A stretch of DNA of 64,000 nt from Clostridium estertheticum subsp. estertheticum (GTDB lineage: Bacteria; Bacillota; Clostridia; Clostridiales; Clostridiaceae). The stretch lies in the NCBI RefSeq assembly GCF_001877035.1, contig NZ_CP015756.1, positions 4,207,001-4,271,000 on the forward strand, given 5' to 3'. The notes below the pieces were generated by a model. The model did no database searches. It saw nothing but the letters and a program-made list of their open reading frames with translations, and had not been told where the DNA came from. A program made the position numbers and the translations under genes. Below, piece by piece: positions 1 through 6,480 of the stretch. The stretch's first letter is position 1. Every line of letters begins with the position of its first letter.

Positions 1-259
1 CAGCAGCTTTAATTGGATCAAGGTTAGCAACAATAAGATTTGGTACTTCCTTAATTGGAACACCCTTATTTGTAAGTTCTGTATTAAAAACATCCTGCAA
101 ATTTGATGCAGGGTCGGTACTTATAAGCAGCACTTTTTTCCCTCTATCAGCAAGGTTAACCGCAGTAGCACAAGCTGTTGAGGTTTTTCCTACACCACCT
201 TTACCTGTATAAAATAAATATTTTGTAAGATTAATATTTTCTGGATTAAAAATTTCCAT
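1..259 (-). CDS. arsA: ArsA arsenical pump-driving ATPase, N-terminal part (cut by window edge)
   Basis: Only the first 86 codons are in the window; the gene runs off the left edge. The visible part has a deviant Walker A motif, GKGGVGKTS, at residues 19-27, followed by the STDPASNL motif at about 47-54, the signature of the ArsA/GET3 ATPase family. In this family ATP hydrolysis drives the ArsB-type As(III) efflux permease, and ArsA takes arsenite from ArsD. The start is fixed by a GGGAGGTG ribosome site about 10 bases upstream. It is the third gene of an arsR-arsD-arsA order, which supports the arsenite role over other ArsA/MinD-like ATPases. Whether it has the usual two ATPase halves cannot be seen. 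Confidence 0.9.
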   Translation of the reverse strand, partial: MEIFNPENINLTKYLFYTGKGGVGKTSTACATAVNLADRGKKVLLISTDPASNLQDVFNTELTNKGVPIKEVPNLIVANLDPIKAA

Positions 260-337
260 GTTATTAAACACCTCCCGTTTTATTTTTATTCTATTTCTGT
301 ATTTTATTTTGTAATGCGTTTTCTTTAAATGTAAGTA

Positions 338-724
338 TTAGCAACATCCACCATCACAACCACAGCCTTTTGATGTCTTTTTTATAGATGGTTTTTTTAT
401 AACTGATTTTAGTGAACTTACTGGCACATCTAATAAACTTGAAAACTCCTCGTCCGTTGGATATATCTTTGTTTTTACAACAACATCGTCCACCATTGTA
501 ACTGGAAGTATATCTACTCCGGATTCATTTAACATTTTATTTATTGTTTTATTATCAACGAACATCTGTGGGTTACTAGACAAGTTATATCTTTCAACTA
601 AAATACCATTGTTTTTCAAATTATTTATTATCGAAGAAACCCTTAATAGTTGTCTATCAACTCCTGGTCCACAAACTCCTGTTGAGCAACACATAGCTGG
701 TTCAAATATTATCATTTTTTTCAT
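338..724 (-). CDS. arsD: ArsD arsenic metallochaperone
   Basis: Predicted 128-aa protein. Cys12, Cys13 and Cys18, in the pattern CCSTGVC after a short hydrophobic strand, match the three conserved cysteines with which ArsD binds As(III)/Sb(III) and hands it to ArsA. A second Cys-rich cluster closes the protein (GCGCDGGCC), as in many ArsD proteins. I start at the ATG at 724: a GAGGAG site lies about 8 bases upstream, whereas the in-frame GTG three codons earlier sits on that ribosome site. The gene follows arsR and precedes arsA (78-bp gap), so it is probably in the ArsR-controlled transcript. ArsD can itself be a weak second repressor; that is family knowledge, not visible here. Confidence 0.93.
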   Translation of the reverse strand: MKKMIIFEPAMCCSTGVCGPGVDRQLLRVSSIINNLKNNGILVERYNLSSNPQMFVDNKTINKMLNESGVDILPVTMVDDVVVKTKIYPTDEEFSSLLDVPVSSLKSVIKKPSIKKTSKGCGCDGGCC

Positions 725-748
725 ATAAAACACTCCTCTTAATATTTA

Positions 749-766
749 GTGTAGCGTACGCTACAC
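749..766. promoter_or_regulatory. perfect 18-bp palindrome between arsR and arsD
   Basis: GTGTAGCGTACGCTACAC is a perfect dyad in the 53-bp gap between the arsR stop and arsD. It is GC-richer than its surroundings and has no T-run, so a terminator is unlikely. It could be an internal operator or an RNA processing or stability hairpin within the ars transcript. Function is not established. Confidence 0.5.
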
Positions 767-777
767 CTACTTATTTA

Positions 778-1101
778 TTATTTGCATTCACACTTAGTCT
801 TATCATTACATATACATTCATCTTTATCTGTAACAAGATTCATAAGAAATAATATAAGTTTGTTACAGTTATTATTGTTTAGTGAGTAGTAACTCCATAG
901 TTTCTCTTTTCTGCATTTTACAATTTCATTGTCAACTAATACCTTCATATGATGAGATAGCGTTGGCTGTGTAAATTCAAAATGCTCCAGTATATCACAA
1001 GCACACTTTTCGCCACATGACAAAATATCAATTATTTTAAGTCTACTAGGATCTGAAAGTGCTTTAATAATTTTTGCATTATCATCATAATTGTTTTTCA
1101 C
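778..1101 (-). CDS. arsR: ArsR-family arsenic-responsive repressor
   Basis: Winged-helix repressor of about 107 aa. It contains KALSDPSRLKIIDIL, then EKCACDIL, equivalent to the ELCVCDLL metal-binding motif of ArsR (CxC on helix 3), then the recognition helix TQPTLSHHMKVL. The C-terminus adds more cysteines (CICNDKTKCEC), which could be extra metal ligands. I choose the GTG at 1101: AAGGAG lies 7 bases upstream, and the promoter -10 box at 1137-1142 would put the transcript start almost on the alternative ATG at 1128, leaving that codon no leader. It heads the arsR-arsD-arsA operon and should release its operator on As(III)/Sb(III) binding. Confidence 0.92.
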   Translation of the reverse strand: MKNNYDDNAKIIKALSDPSRLKIIDILSCGEKCACDILEHFEFTQPTLSHHMKVLVDNEIVKCRKEKLWSYYSLNNNNCNKLILFLMNLVTDKDECICNDKTKCECK

Positions 1102-1136
1102 TTCATCACTCCTTACATTCACGTTCATCTATATAT

Positions 1137-1178
1137 AATATACATCTTTGTCTATATTGTGTCAATATACTAGTATAT
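1137..1178 (-). promoter_or_regulatory. ars operon promoter and probable ArsR operator
   Basis: On the minus strand a consensus -35 box TTGACA (1160-1165) and -10 box TATATT (1137-1142) are separated by exactly 17 bp. A perfect palindrome ATATACTAGTATAT (1165-1178) touches the -35 box and is the best candidate for the ArsR operator. The boxes are seen directly; repressor binding is inferred. Confidence 0.8.
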
Positions 1179-1304
1179 AATTAACTATATATTTGTTGTT
1201 ATATTTACATTCTTCTATATACATTCTATTCATTCTCTCATTAAGTGTTCCCATATTTTTTTAAAATAACCTAGACATTCAAAAAAATTTAATACTATAA
1301 TTAT

Positions 1305-1342
1305 AAAAGGCAAATCATATTAGATAATATGGTTTGCCTTTT
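1305..1342. terminator. bidirectional hairpin terminator
   Basis: An inverted repeat with AAAAGGCAAATCATATTA on one arm and TAATATGGTTTGCCTTTT on the other (one mismatch) has A/T runs at both edges. It lies between the arsR promoter and the acetyltransferase remnant and would end minus-strand transcription from the latter. Confidence 0.75.
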
Positions 1343-1374
1343 ACCTCAGGTTATAAACAATTATTATGATTAGA

Positions 1375-1678
1375 TTAATCTATTCCAATTACTGTACTTC
1401 TACGTTCCATAAAAACTACATCATGCCATTCACCATTTTTCATTTTAGCAACTTTTTCTCTTCTTCCAATTTCCCTAAACCCACATTTTTCATGCAATTT
1501 TATACTTGAAATGTTTTCTCTTATAATTCCGGACTGCAATGTCCAAAACCCATTTTCTTCTGATAATTCAATCAAACTTTTTAAAAGATTTCTCCCTATT
1601 TCTTTCCTCTATGATTTTGTCCAATATATATACTAACTTCTACTACTCTTTTACTTTTCTCAAATAAACCAAGATCCT
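1375..1678 (-). pseudogene. GNAT (phosphinothricin-type) N-acetyltransferase remnant, frameshifted and N-terminally deleted
   Basis: Two frames must be joined to read the protein. Upstream frame: LFEKSKRVVEVSIYIGQNHR; downstream frame: IGRNLLKSLIELSEENGFW, then IRENISSIKLHEKCGFREIG, ending near VVFMERR. Together these are the middle and C-terminus of a PAT-like GNAT acetyltransferase, including the acetyl-CoA-binding (N/H)RGKxIG loop. The frame changes at about 1598-1608, exactly in that loop, and looks like a single-base deletion (GGAAAGAAATAGG where one more G would restore GKEIG). The first 60 or so residues of the usual 165-180 are absent; the DNA upstream goes straight into a terminator. 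The longest open piece (1375-1575) lacks the CoA loop and has no ribosome site. Confidence 0.85.
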
Positions 1679-1691
1679 TTTATTGCAGTAA

Positions 1692-1730
1692 AACAGAAAA
1701 AAGGAGCACATTATGCTCCTTTTTTCTGTT
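1692..1730. terminator. bidirectional rho-independent terminator after the mrp-nifX-like operon
   Basis: The arms AACAGAAAAAAGGAGCA and TGCTCCTTTTTTCTGTT are perfectly complementary over 17 bp with a 5-base loop and carry a T-run on either strand. It lies 2 bp after the stop of the NifX-like gene. Confidence 0.9.
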
Positions 1731-1732
1731 AT

Positions 1733-2089
1733 TTATTGGTGATGATGTTCACCATGATGATTACAAACTACATCTTTATTTTCCAAAGTTCCATTAATGT
1801 ATTCTTCAATTACCTTTGAATATTCTCCAGATGCTCCTTTTATTACCTCAAGACCATTTTGCTCTAATCCACTTATTGCTCCTCCACCAATTCCACCAGT
1901 AATAACCACTGTTGCTCCTTGATTTTTGAGTAAATCCGCTAATCCTTGATGCTCATGTTGAAGCTCAGCTGATGATATTTCTTGGGTACTTATAACTTTT
2001 TTATCTTCTATAGTAACAATAACAAAACTTTTGCTCATTCCAAAATGTTGATTCACCATACTACCATTATTAGGTATTGCTATTTTCAT
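1733..2089 (-). CDS. dinitrogenase iron-molybdenum cofactor (NifX/NifB C-terminal) family protein
   Basis: Protein of 118 aa. The N-terminus MKIAIPNNG, then VNQHFGMSKSF with its family-typical His, and a glycine-rich VVITGGIGGGAISGL loop identify the NifX/NifB/VnfX fold, which binds metal-sulfur cofactor precursors. The tail is His-rich (HHGEHHHQ), a likely metal-binding addition. No nif structural genes are present, so a nitrogenase role is unlikely; such stand-alone proteins often sit beside Mrp-type ATPases and are thought to act in Fe-S or metal-cluster handling. It follows mrp by 19 bp with ribosome site GGAGGT and shares its promoter. The exact substrate is unknown. Confidence 0.85.
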   Translation of the reverse strand: MKIAIPNNGSMVNQHFGMSKSFVIVTIEDKKVISTQEISSAELQHEHQGLADLLKNQGATVVITGGIGGGAISGLEQNGLEVIKGASGEYSKVIEEYINGTLENKDVVCNHHGEHHHQ

Positions 2090-2108
2090 AAAATATTACC
2101 TCCACTTT

Positions 2109-2936
2109 TTATTTTTTTGTCTTTTTAATAATTTTATTAATAATATTTTCAGCTATTTCTGTTAATTCATCATTTAACTTGTATTCACCTTTGTTAGAAA
2201 TATTAACTATTTCCCTACACATTGGAATTTCGCCAAGTAAATCTAAGTCATTTTTATTTAAGAATTCGTCTATGTTATCTGAATCAAACATTTTTATTTT
2301 CTCCGTGCATCCTGGACAAATAATATAACTCATGTTCTCTATTAATCCTATTATATCGATGTCTAGCTTGCGTGCCATATTTACTGCTTTCCCAACAATC
2401 ATAGATACTAAGTCCTGTGGTGTTGAAATCATTACTATTCCTGTAACTGGTATTGATTGCATTACTGTTAGAGCAACATCACCTGTGCCAGGAGGCATAT
2501 CTATAATTAAATAATCAAGCTCTCCCCATATTACCTCAGTCCAAAACTGCTTAACAACACCAGAAACTGCTGGTCCTCGCCAAATAACTGGGTCATCTTC
2601 ATTTTCCACTAAAAAATTCATTGAAATAACATCAATACCCTCAGTAGTTTTAACCGGTATAATACCCGATTCATTCATAAAAGGTTTAACATCTTTAATA
2701 CCTAATAGCCTTGGTATACTTGGGCCAGTAATATCTGAGTCCATAAGACCAACCTTATATCCTTTTTTATTAAGTTCCTGTGCAATAAGAACGGATATTG
2801 TTGATTTACCTACCCCACCTTTTCCACTCATAACACCGATAATATTTTTAACTTTATTTAATGGATTATTTTCTATACCACATGTTTCTTTATTATCACA
2901 TTCACCATTTGACGGACAACTTTCACACTCAGCCAT
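2109..2936 (-). CDS. Mrp/ApbC/NBP35-family P-loop ATPase, Fe-S cluster carrier
   Basis: 275 aa from the ATG at 2936. An N-terminal cysteine set (Cys4, Cys7, Cys13, Cys19) precedes the deviant Walker A SGKGGVGKS (37-45), then DYLIIDMPPGTGD (141-153) and a CPGC motif at 207-210. In this family the CxxC pair bridges a [4Fe-4S] cluster between monomers, which is passed to apoproteins. The N-terminal Cys set resembles NBP35 and suggests a second cluster. I prefer the start at 2936 (AGAGG 9 bases upstream) over an ATG ten codons earlier that overlaps the operator at 2961-2972. First gene of an operon with the NifX-like gene. Confidence 0.9.
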   Translation of the reverse strand: MAECESCPSNGECDNKETCGIENNPLNKVKNIIGVMSGKGGVGKSTISVLIAQELNKKGYKVGLMDSDITGPSIPRLLGIKDVKPFMNESGIIPVKTTEGIDVISMNFLVENEDDPVIWRGPAVSGVVKQFWTEVIWGELDYLIIDMPPGTGDVALTVMQSIPVTGIVMISTPQDLVSMIVGKAVNMARKLDIDIIGLIENMSYIICPGCTEKIKMFDSDNIDEFLNKNDLDLLGEIPMCREIVNISNKGEYKLNDELTEIAENIINKIIKKTKK

Positions 2937-2960
2937 ACATAATCGCCTCTTTCTTTTATT

Positions 2961-3012
2961 TGTCATATGCCATTTATATTGTAATACTATTATTCATTAT
3001 TGTCAAATGCCA
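2961..3012 (-). promoter_or_regulatory. mrp promoter with two copies of a palindromic operator
   Basis: On the minus strand the -35 box TTGACA (3001-3006) and -10 box TACAAT (2978-2983) are 17 bp apart. Two copies of a near-palindromic TGNCA-NN-TGNCA motif lie on this promoter: TGTCAAATGCCA (3001-3012) overlaps the -35 box, and TGTCATATGCCA (2961-2972) covers the expected transcription start. They are exactly 40 bp apart, about four helical turns. The neighbouring DUF134 gene has the same arrangement. Confidence 0.75.
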
Positions 3013-3049
3013 ATAATGTTTTTAATAAAATCTCTTATAAAACTATTTA

Positions 3050-3496
3050 TCAGATAATATTGTGTTTGTTACATTGCCTCTGACAAAAGCTACTTCGTTT
3101 ATTGCAAGTCACTTGCTCAGATCCACATGCTGGGCAAATCTTCCTATCTTCTTCATATTTTATTTCGTAAGTATTCTCGCAAGATAAACATTTAAAATTG
3201 CATACATTTCTTGTGTAATTTCCACCACTTATATTTATTGCTTTACCCTCTATTAGAGCTATGGCAATCTTCTTCCTTGCACTATCAATTATATTCTGAA
3301 AAGTTTGTCTTGAAACGAGCATTTTCTTTGCACATTCTTCCTGATTTAAATCTTCAACGTCCTTAAGCCTCATGGCTTCAAACTCTTCAACCTTTATGAG
3401 TATTTCTTCAATTTCACATTTTCTTCTTCCTGCTGGTACAAAGTATGTATACTCGGGTAAATTCTCTACACGTCTATTTTTCACTGGTCTTGACAT
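3050..3496 (-). CDS. DUF134 family helix-turn-helix protein, probable regulator of mrp-nifX
   Basis: 148 aa from ATG 3496. The N-terminus (SRPVKNRRVENLPEYTYF) and the segment EEFEAMRLKDVEDLNQEECA followed by a sigma-70-region-4-like helix-turn-helix (MLVSRQTFQNIIDSARKKIA) define DUF134. The C-terminal third is a zinc-ribbon-like or cluster-binding part: C..C (FKCLSCE), C..C (KICPACG), then three more Cys. Start choice: AGGA lies 8 bases before ATG 3496, while the earlier in-frame GTG is inside that ribosome site. It is transcribed towards mrp from its own promoter, which bears the same paired operator; I infer autoregulation plus control of mrp. The effector is unknown, perhaps Fe-S or metal status given the cysteines. 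Confidence 0.8.
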   Translation of the reverse strand: MSRPVKNRRVENLPEYTYFVPAGRRKCEIEEILIKVEEFEAMRLKDVEDLNQEECAKKMLVSRQTFQNIIDSARKKIAIALIEGKAINISGGNYTRNVCNFKCLSCENTYEIKYEEDRKICPACGSEQVTCNKRSSFCQRQCNKHNII

Positions 3497-3551
3497 AAAT
3501 ATTATCCTCACTTTTCATATACTCTTTAGAATTCTTAAATGCTGTTTTCAG

Positions 3552-3604
3552 TGGCATATGCTATATAAAATTCTACAATTGATTAACATCAATGTCAAAT
3601 AACA
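3552..3604 (-). promoter_or_regulatory. DUF134 gene promoter with the same paired operator as mrp
   Basis: Minus-strand -35 TTGACA (3593-3598) and -10 TAGAAT (3570-3575), 17 bp apart. A motif copy overlaps the -35 box (TGTCAAATAACA on the plus strand, 3593-3604) and another lies after the -10 box (TGGCATATGCTA, 3552-3563). Their centres are 41 bp apart, against 40 bp at mrp. Binding by the DUF134 protein is inferred. Confidence 0.65.
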
Positions 3605-3625
3605 ATATTTAAATCAAAATAATTT

Positions 3626-4027
3626 CTATGGAAAATCTTTTTTAATTACTCTGATCAAAATTTCGGTAATTACACCGGCTCCAATTCCTAGGCTGTATGC
3701 TAATAAGTCACTCCACAAAAATCCATATCCTAGTACCAATCCTCCAATTGTTGTATTTCTAATAGTATCTATCCAATTAGCATGATACAACTGGCTTGAT
3801 TCAATAATGCAACAAAATAATATCCCAATTATTGCAACTGACTTTGTTTTCATCTCTCTAAAAATATATCCCAAAGCAAGAAAAATCATTAATGCCCACA
3901 GAGCATCCCCCAAATATGTATTCAATAAATCCGGAATAAATTTAGCCATCTTTCTTGAACCTAATCCTAAAATAATTACAACCATTGTCATCGCAGCATA
4001 CAATAATCTATTACGTTTATATATCAT
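3626..4027 (-). CDS. DUF2809 family small membrane protein
   Basis: Protein of 133 aa with about four hydrophobic segments: roughly residues 8-24, 42-57, 63-78 and 94-126. The pattern RNRLLYAAMTMVVIILGLGSR near the start and the charged membrane-embedded stretch ESSQLYHANWIDTIRNTTIGG resemble the DUF2809 family, integral membrane proteins of unknown function. It is the last gene of a minus-strand run that starts with the COG0523 gene at 7473; the 42-bp gap to the YcgQ-like gene suggests cotranscription. A role in metal homeostasis is only guilt by association. Confidence 0.7.
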   Translation of the reverse strand: MIYKRNRLLYAAMTMVVIILGLGSRKMAKFIPDLLNTYLGDALWALMIFLALGYIFREMKTKSVAIIGILFCCIIESSQLYHANWIDTIRNTTIGGLVLGYGFLWSDLLAYSLGIGAGVITEILIRVIKKDFP

Positions 4028-4069
4028 AATTTATTTATTCCCTCTCATTGTAAATATGATATCAATAAT

Positions 4070-4882
4070 TTAAAAAGGATAAACATATTCAATTTTTGAT
4101 TTTTCTGTATTTTTTATACTTTCAACTATGATTATAGGTGTTTTTTCACCGTTATAGTTTAAAATTTTTATTTTTCCAGTAACCTTTATCCATGTATCTT
4201 GTTTTAGATCCTTAGCTTTATCATAATTAGCTAAAAGTCCGACAGGTACCAAATCTGCTGCGCAGCAAGTCATCATAAGCCTAGCCGGAACAAACTCATT
4301 ATTTTTGAATCCATCAGCTTTAAACACGAACCCAATTAGTTCAATCTTCTTACCTTCATATTTCAGCATATTATTAGAAATCTCTTCTGTCCATTTTTCG
4401 AAATTATTATCACTTATGACTATAGTATTATCATGCATTTCCAGTTTTTCATCTACTTTACTAGAATTTGTTTTTGTAGTTGTGTTTCCTGTGATTTTAT
4501 CCTTATTTATTATGCCCTTATCCATTATATTTTTCTGTTTTATATTATCGATTTGCGATACGCTTTTTGCACCTACAAGTGACATTGATTTTGAACTCGA
4601 TGCTTCTGGCATCATGAAAGCCATAAGCAAAGGAATAATAAAAAATAAGTACGGTTTTATATTTACTTTTCTTTTGGGTTTAAATATATCACGTATTATG
4701 AATAATGAAAGTGAAATCATTGCAACAATGCCAAACTTTATATAAGGAATAATCCTAGGTGCAACATAAAGCAGCACTTTTTTACTTTTTATTATGTCAT
4801 AAAAGAAAAATGCAAATCCAGTTAATATTACTAGTTTTAATAATACTTCTATATTTATTTTCTTGATTTTTATTAACCCCAT
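4070..4882 (-). CDS. YcgQ-like (TIGR03943 family) membrane protein, partner of the YcgR-type permease
   Basis: Protein of 270 aa. It has two to three N-terminal membrane segments (about 13-30, 46-62, 77-92), a low-complexity charged linker, and a C-terminal extracytoplasmic domain ending with the family-typical RLMMTCCAADLVPVG and WIKVTGKI motifs. This is the COG3689/YcgQ family, whose genes sit next to YcgR/COG0701 permeases and COG0523 proteins in zinc-repressed loci of Bacillus and other Firmicutes. Here it follows the COG0523-permease fusion by 14 bp. The pair is thought to form a two-component membrane assembly; substrate and direction are not established. The CC pair is a plausible metal site. 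Confidence 0.8.
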   Translation of the reverse strand: MGLIKIKKINIEVLLKLVILTGFAFFFYDIIKSKKVLLYVAPRIIPYIKFGIVAMISLSLFIIRDIFKPKRKVNIKPYLFFIIPLLMAFMMPEASSSKSMSLVGAKSVSQIDNIKQKNIMDKGIINKDKITGNTTTKTNSSKVDEKLEMHDNTIVISDNNFEKWTEEISNNMLKYEGKKIELIGFVFKADGFKNNEFVPARLMMTCCAADLVPVGLLANYDKAKDLKQDTWIKVTGKIKILNYNGEKTPIIIVESIKNTEKSKIEYVYPF

Positions 4883-4896
4883 AATCTACCCCTCCA

Positions 4897-6465
4897 TTAG
4901 AATAGTGTTGCGAACACAATTAATATTTCAAATGAGATTAATAGCATTAAAAACACAAGTTTAATAACAAATCTTTTTTTAAAGTTTCCGAGTAGCATCA
5001 GTAAATTCTTTATATCAAGCATTGGCCCAAGCACTAAAAATCCCATTATTGAACCTATAGGAAATTGATTAACAAAAGTTCTTGCTATAAATGCATCGGA
5101 AGTAGCGCACACTGAAAGAATAAATGCAAATAACATCATTATTAAAAGTGAAATTATAGTTCCTCCACCTATGTTTCCAAACATTTCTTTTGGAATCAGA
5201 GTCTGCATTATGCTAGAAAGAAATGCTCCAATTATTATAAATTTTCCTATTTGAAAAAATTCTGCACCTGCATGATTAAATATTGCATCTACATTTCCTA
5301 AAATACCTTTTTTATTATTATAATTGTTGTTACAAAACCCACAATTACAATTTATTACATCAACACTTTCCAAAGGTAGAATATCTTTTTCAGGAACAAG
5401 CATAAATACCACCCCAACTAAAAATGCTACAGTAATGCCTAACCCTACCCTATATATCGCTATAGAAGGTTGACTAGGAAATGCAAACAATGTAGATGCA
5501 ATAACAATAGGATTTACTATTGGTGCAGCAATCATAAATGTTACAGCTGCAGGCAGTGGGACCCCCTTTTTAATAAGTCTTGCGCCTACTGGTATAATGG
5601 CACAATCACATACAGGAAAGAAAAGTCCTGCAAATATAGCAACAATAAATTGTAAAGCCCTATTTTCAGGAAAAATATTTGTTATTTTTTCACTTGATAC
5701 ATTTACTTGTATTATAGCTGAAACAAATACACCGAATAACACAAATGGAAAAGCCTGAATTAAAATACTCAGAAATACTATATTAAATCTTTCTAGCCAA
5801 GGTAAAAATATTTTAGTAATGTCAAATCCCGTGGGTTTAAAAATAGAATACACTAAATATGCTATAACGAACCCTAATATAGCTATTAGAAGCAATATTT
5901 CATTATTGAATGCCTTTGGTTTAGCTAAAATAAAAATCCCTTTACTTATTTTAGCAGACTTATTTATTCTTTTTAAAGTTCGTTTAATTTTATTCAATTT
6001 TTCACCATGGAAATTACCTGTATTATTTAGAATAATAAAATCACTGTTTAAAATCTGATTAATAAGTATACTACCCATGTTATTCATAAAAATATCAAAG
6101 GTTGAAACATCAATGGTATGGACTATTTCATTTATGAAACATTTTCTGCTGATACTAAGATAATCAAATATTTCTATTAAATTATTAATTTTTTTCATAC
6201 CATTAGCTTCTATAATAATTTTAGTTGGATGATATTTTTTAATAACATAGTTTATATATTCTTTATCTAAATCATTTTCCTTGTAAGCATCCTCAATGAA
6301 TAGGTTTTTATTTTTAATAACGGGTTCTATATTTGTTTGTCCCTTTTCACATTGTATTATAACTGTAATATCTCTTTTAGAAACCTCATTTTCAAGTTTA
6401 TTATTTATAAGTTTAGTCTTACCCGATCCTAAAAATCCAGTTACTATGTCTACTTTTATCTTCAT
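4897..6465 (-). CDS. fusion of a degenerate COG0523 (CobW-like) GTPase domain to a COG0701/YcgR permease
   Basis: 522 aa in one clean frame. Residues 1-185 resemble a COG0523 GTPase: Walker A GFLGSGKT at 10-17 and a Walker B-like IIIEANG at 83-89. The hallmark GCxCC metal motif is absent; the matching region reads VIIQCEKGQTN. From about residue 188 it is a COG0701 permease with eight or so membrane segments, the family motifs FFPVCDCAIIPVGARL (283-298) and AAPIVNPIVIAS, a Cys-rich loop CNCGFC (373-378) and SVCATSDA (451-458). It lies 15 bp after a complete COG0523 gene and before ycgQ. Probably a membrane-anchored nucleotide-gated permease for zinc or another thiophilic metal; activity unproven. 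Confidence 0.85.
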   Translation of the reverse strand: MKIKVDIVTGFLGSGKTKLINNKLENEVSKRDITVIIQCEKGQTNIEPVIKNKNLFIEDAYKENDLDKEYINYVIKKYHPTKIIIEANGMKKINNLIEIFDYLSISRKCFINEIVHTIDVSTFDIFMNNMGSILINQILNSDFIILNNTGNFHGEKLNKIKRTLKRINKSAKISKGIFILAKPKAFNNEILLLIAILGFVIAYLVYSIFKPTGFDITKIFLPWLERFNIVFLSILIQAFPFVLFGVFVSAIIQVNVSSEKITNIFPENRALQFIVAIFAGLFFPVCDCAIIPVGARLIKKGVPLPAAVTFMIAAPIVNPIVIASTLFAFPSQPSIAIYRVGLGITVAFLVGVVFMLVPEKDILPLESVDVINCNCGFCNNNYNNKKGILGNVDAIFNHAGAEFFQIGKFIIIGAFLSSIMQTLIPKEMFGNIGGGTIISLLIMMLFAFILSVCATSDAFIARTFVNQFPIGSIMGFLVLGPMLDIKNLLMLLGNFKKRFVIKLVFLMLLISFEILIVFATLF

Positions 6466-6480
6466 AAATTATAACCTCAT

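Noticed and set aside
1733-2089. nitrogen-fixation gene nifX
   Set aside because: The fold matches, but there are no nif genes in the window and the partner is an Mrp-type ATPase, so a nitrogenase role is not supported.
4305-4745. 146-codon plus-strand open frame
   Set aside because: It is fully inside the YcgQ-like gene, reads as its hydrophobic antisense, and has no ribosome site.
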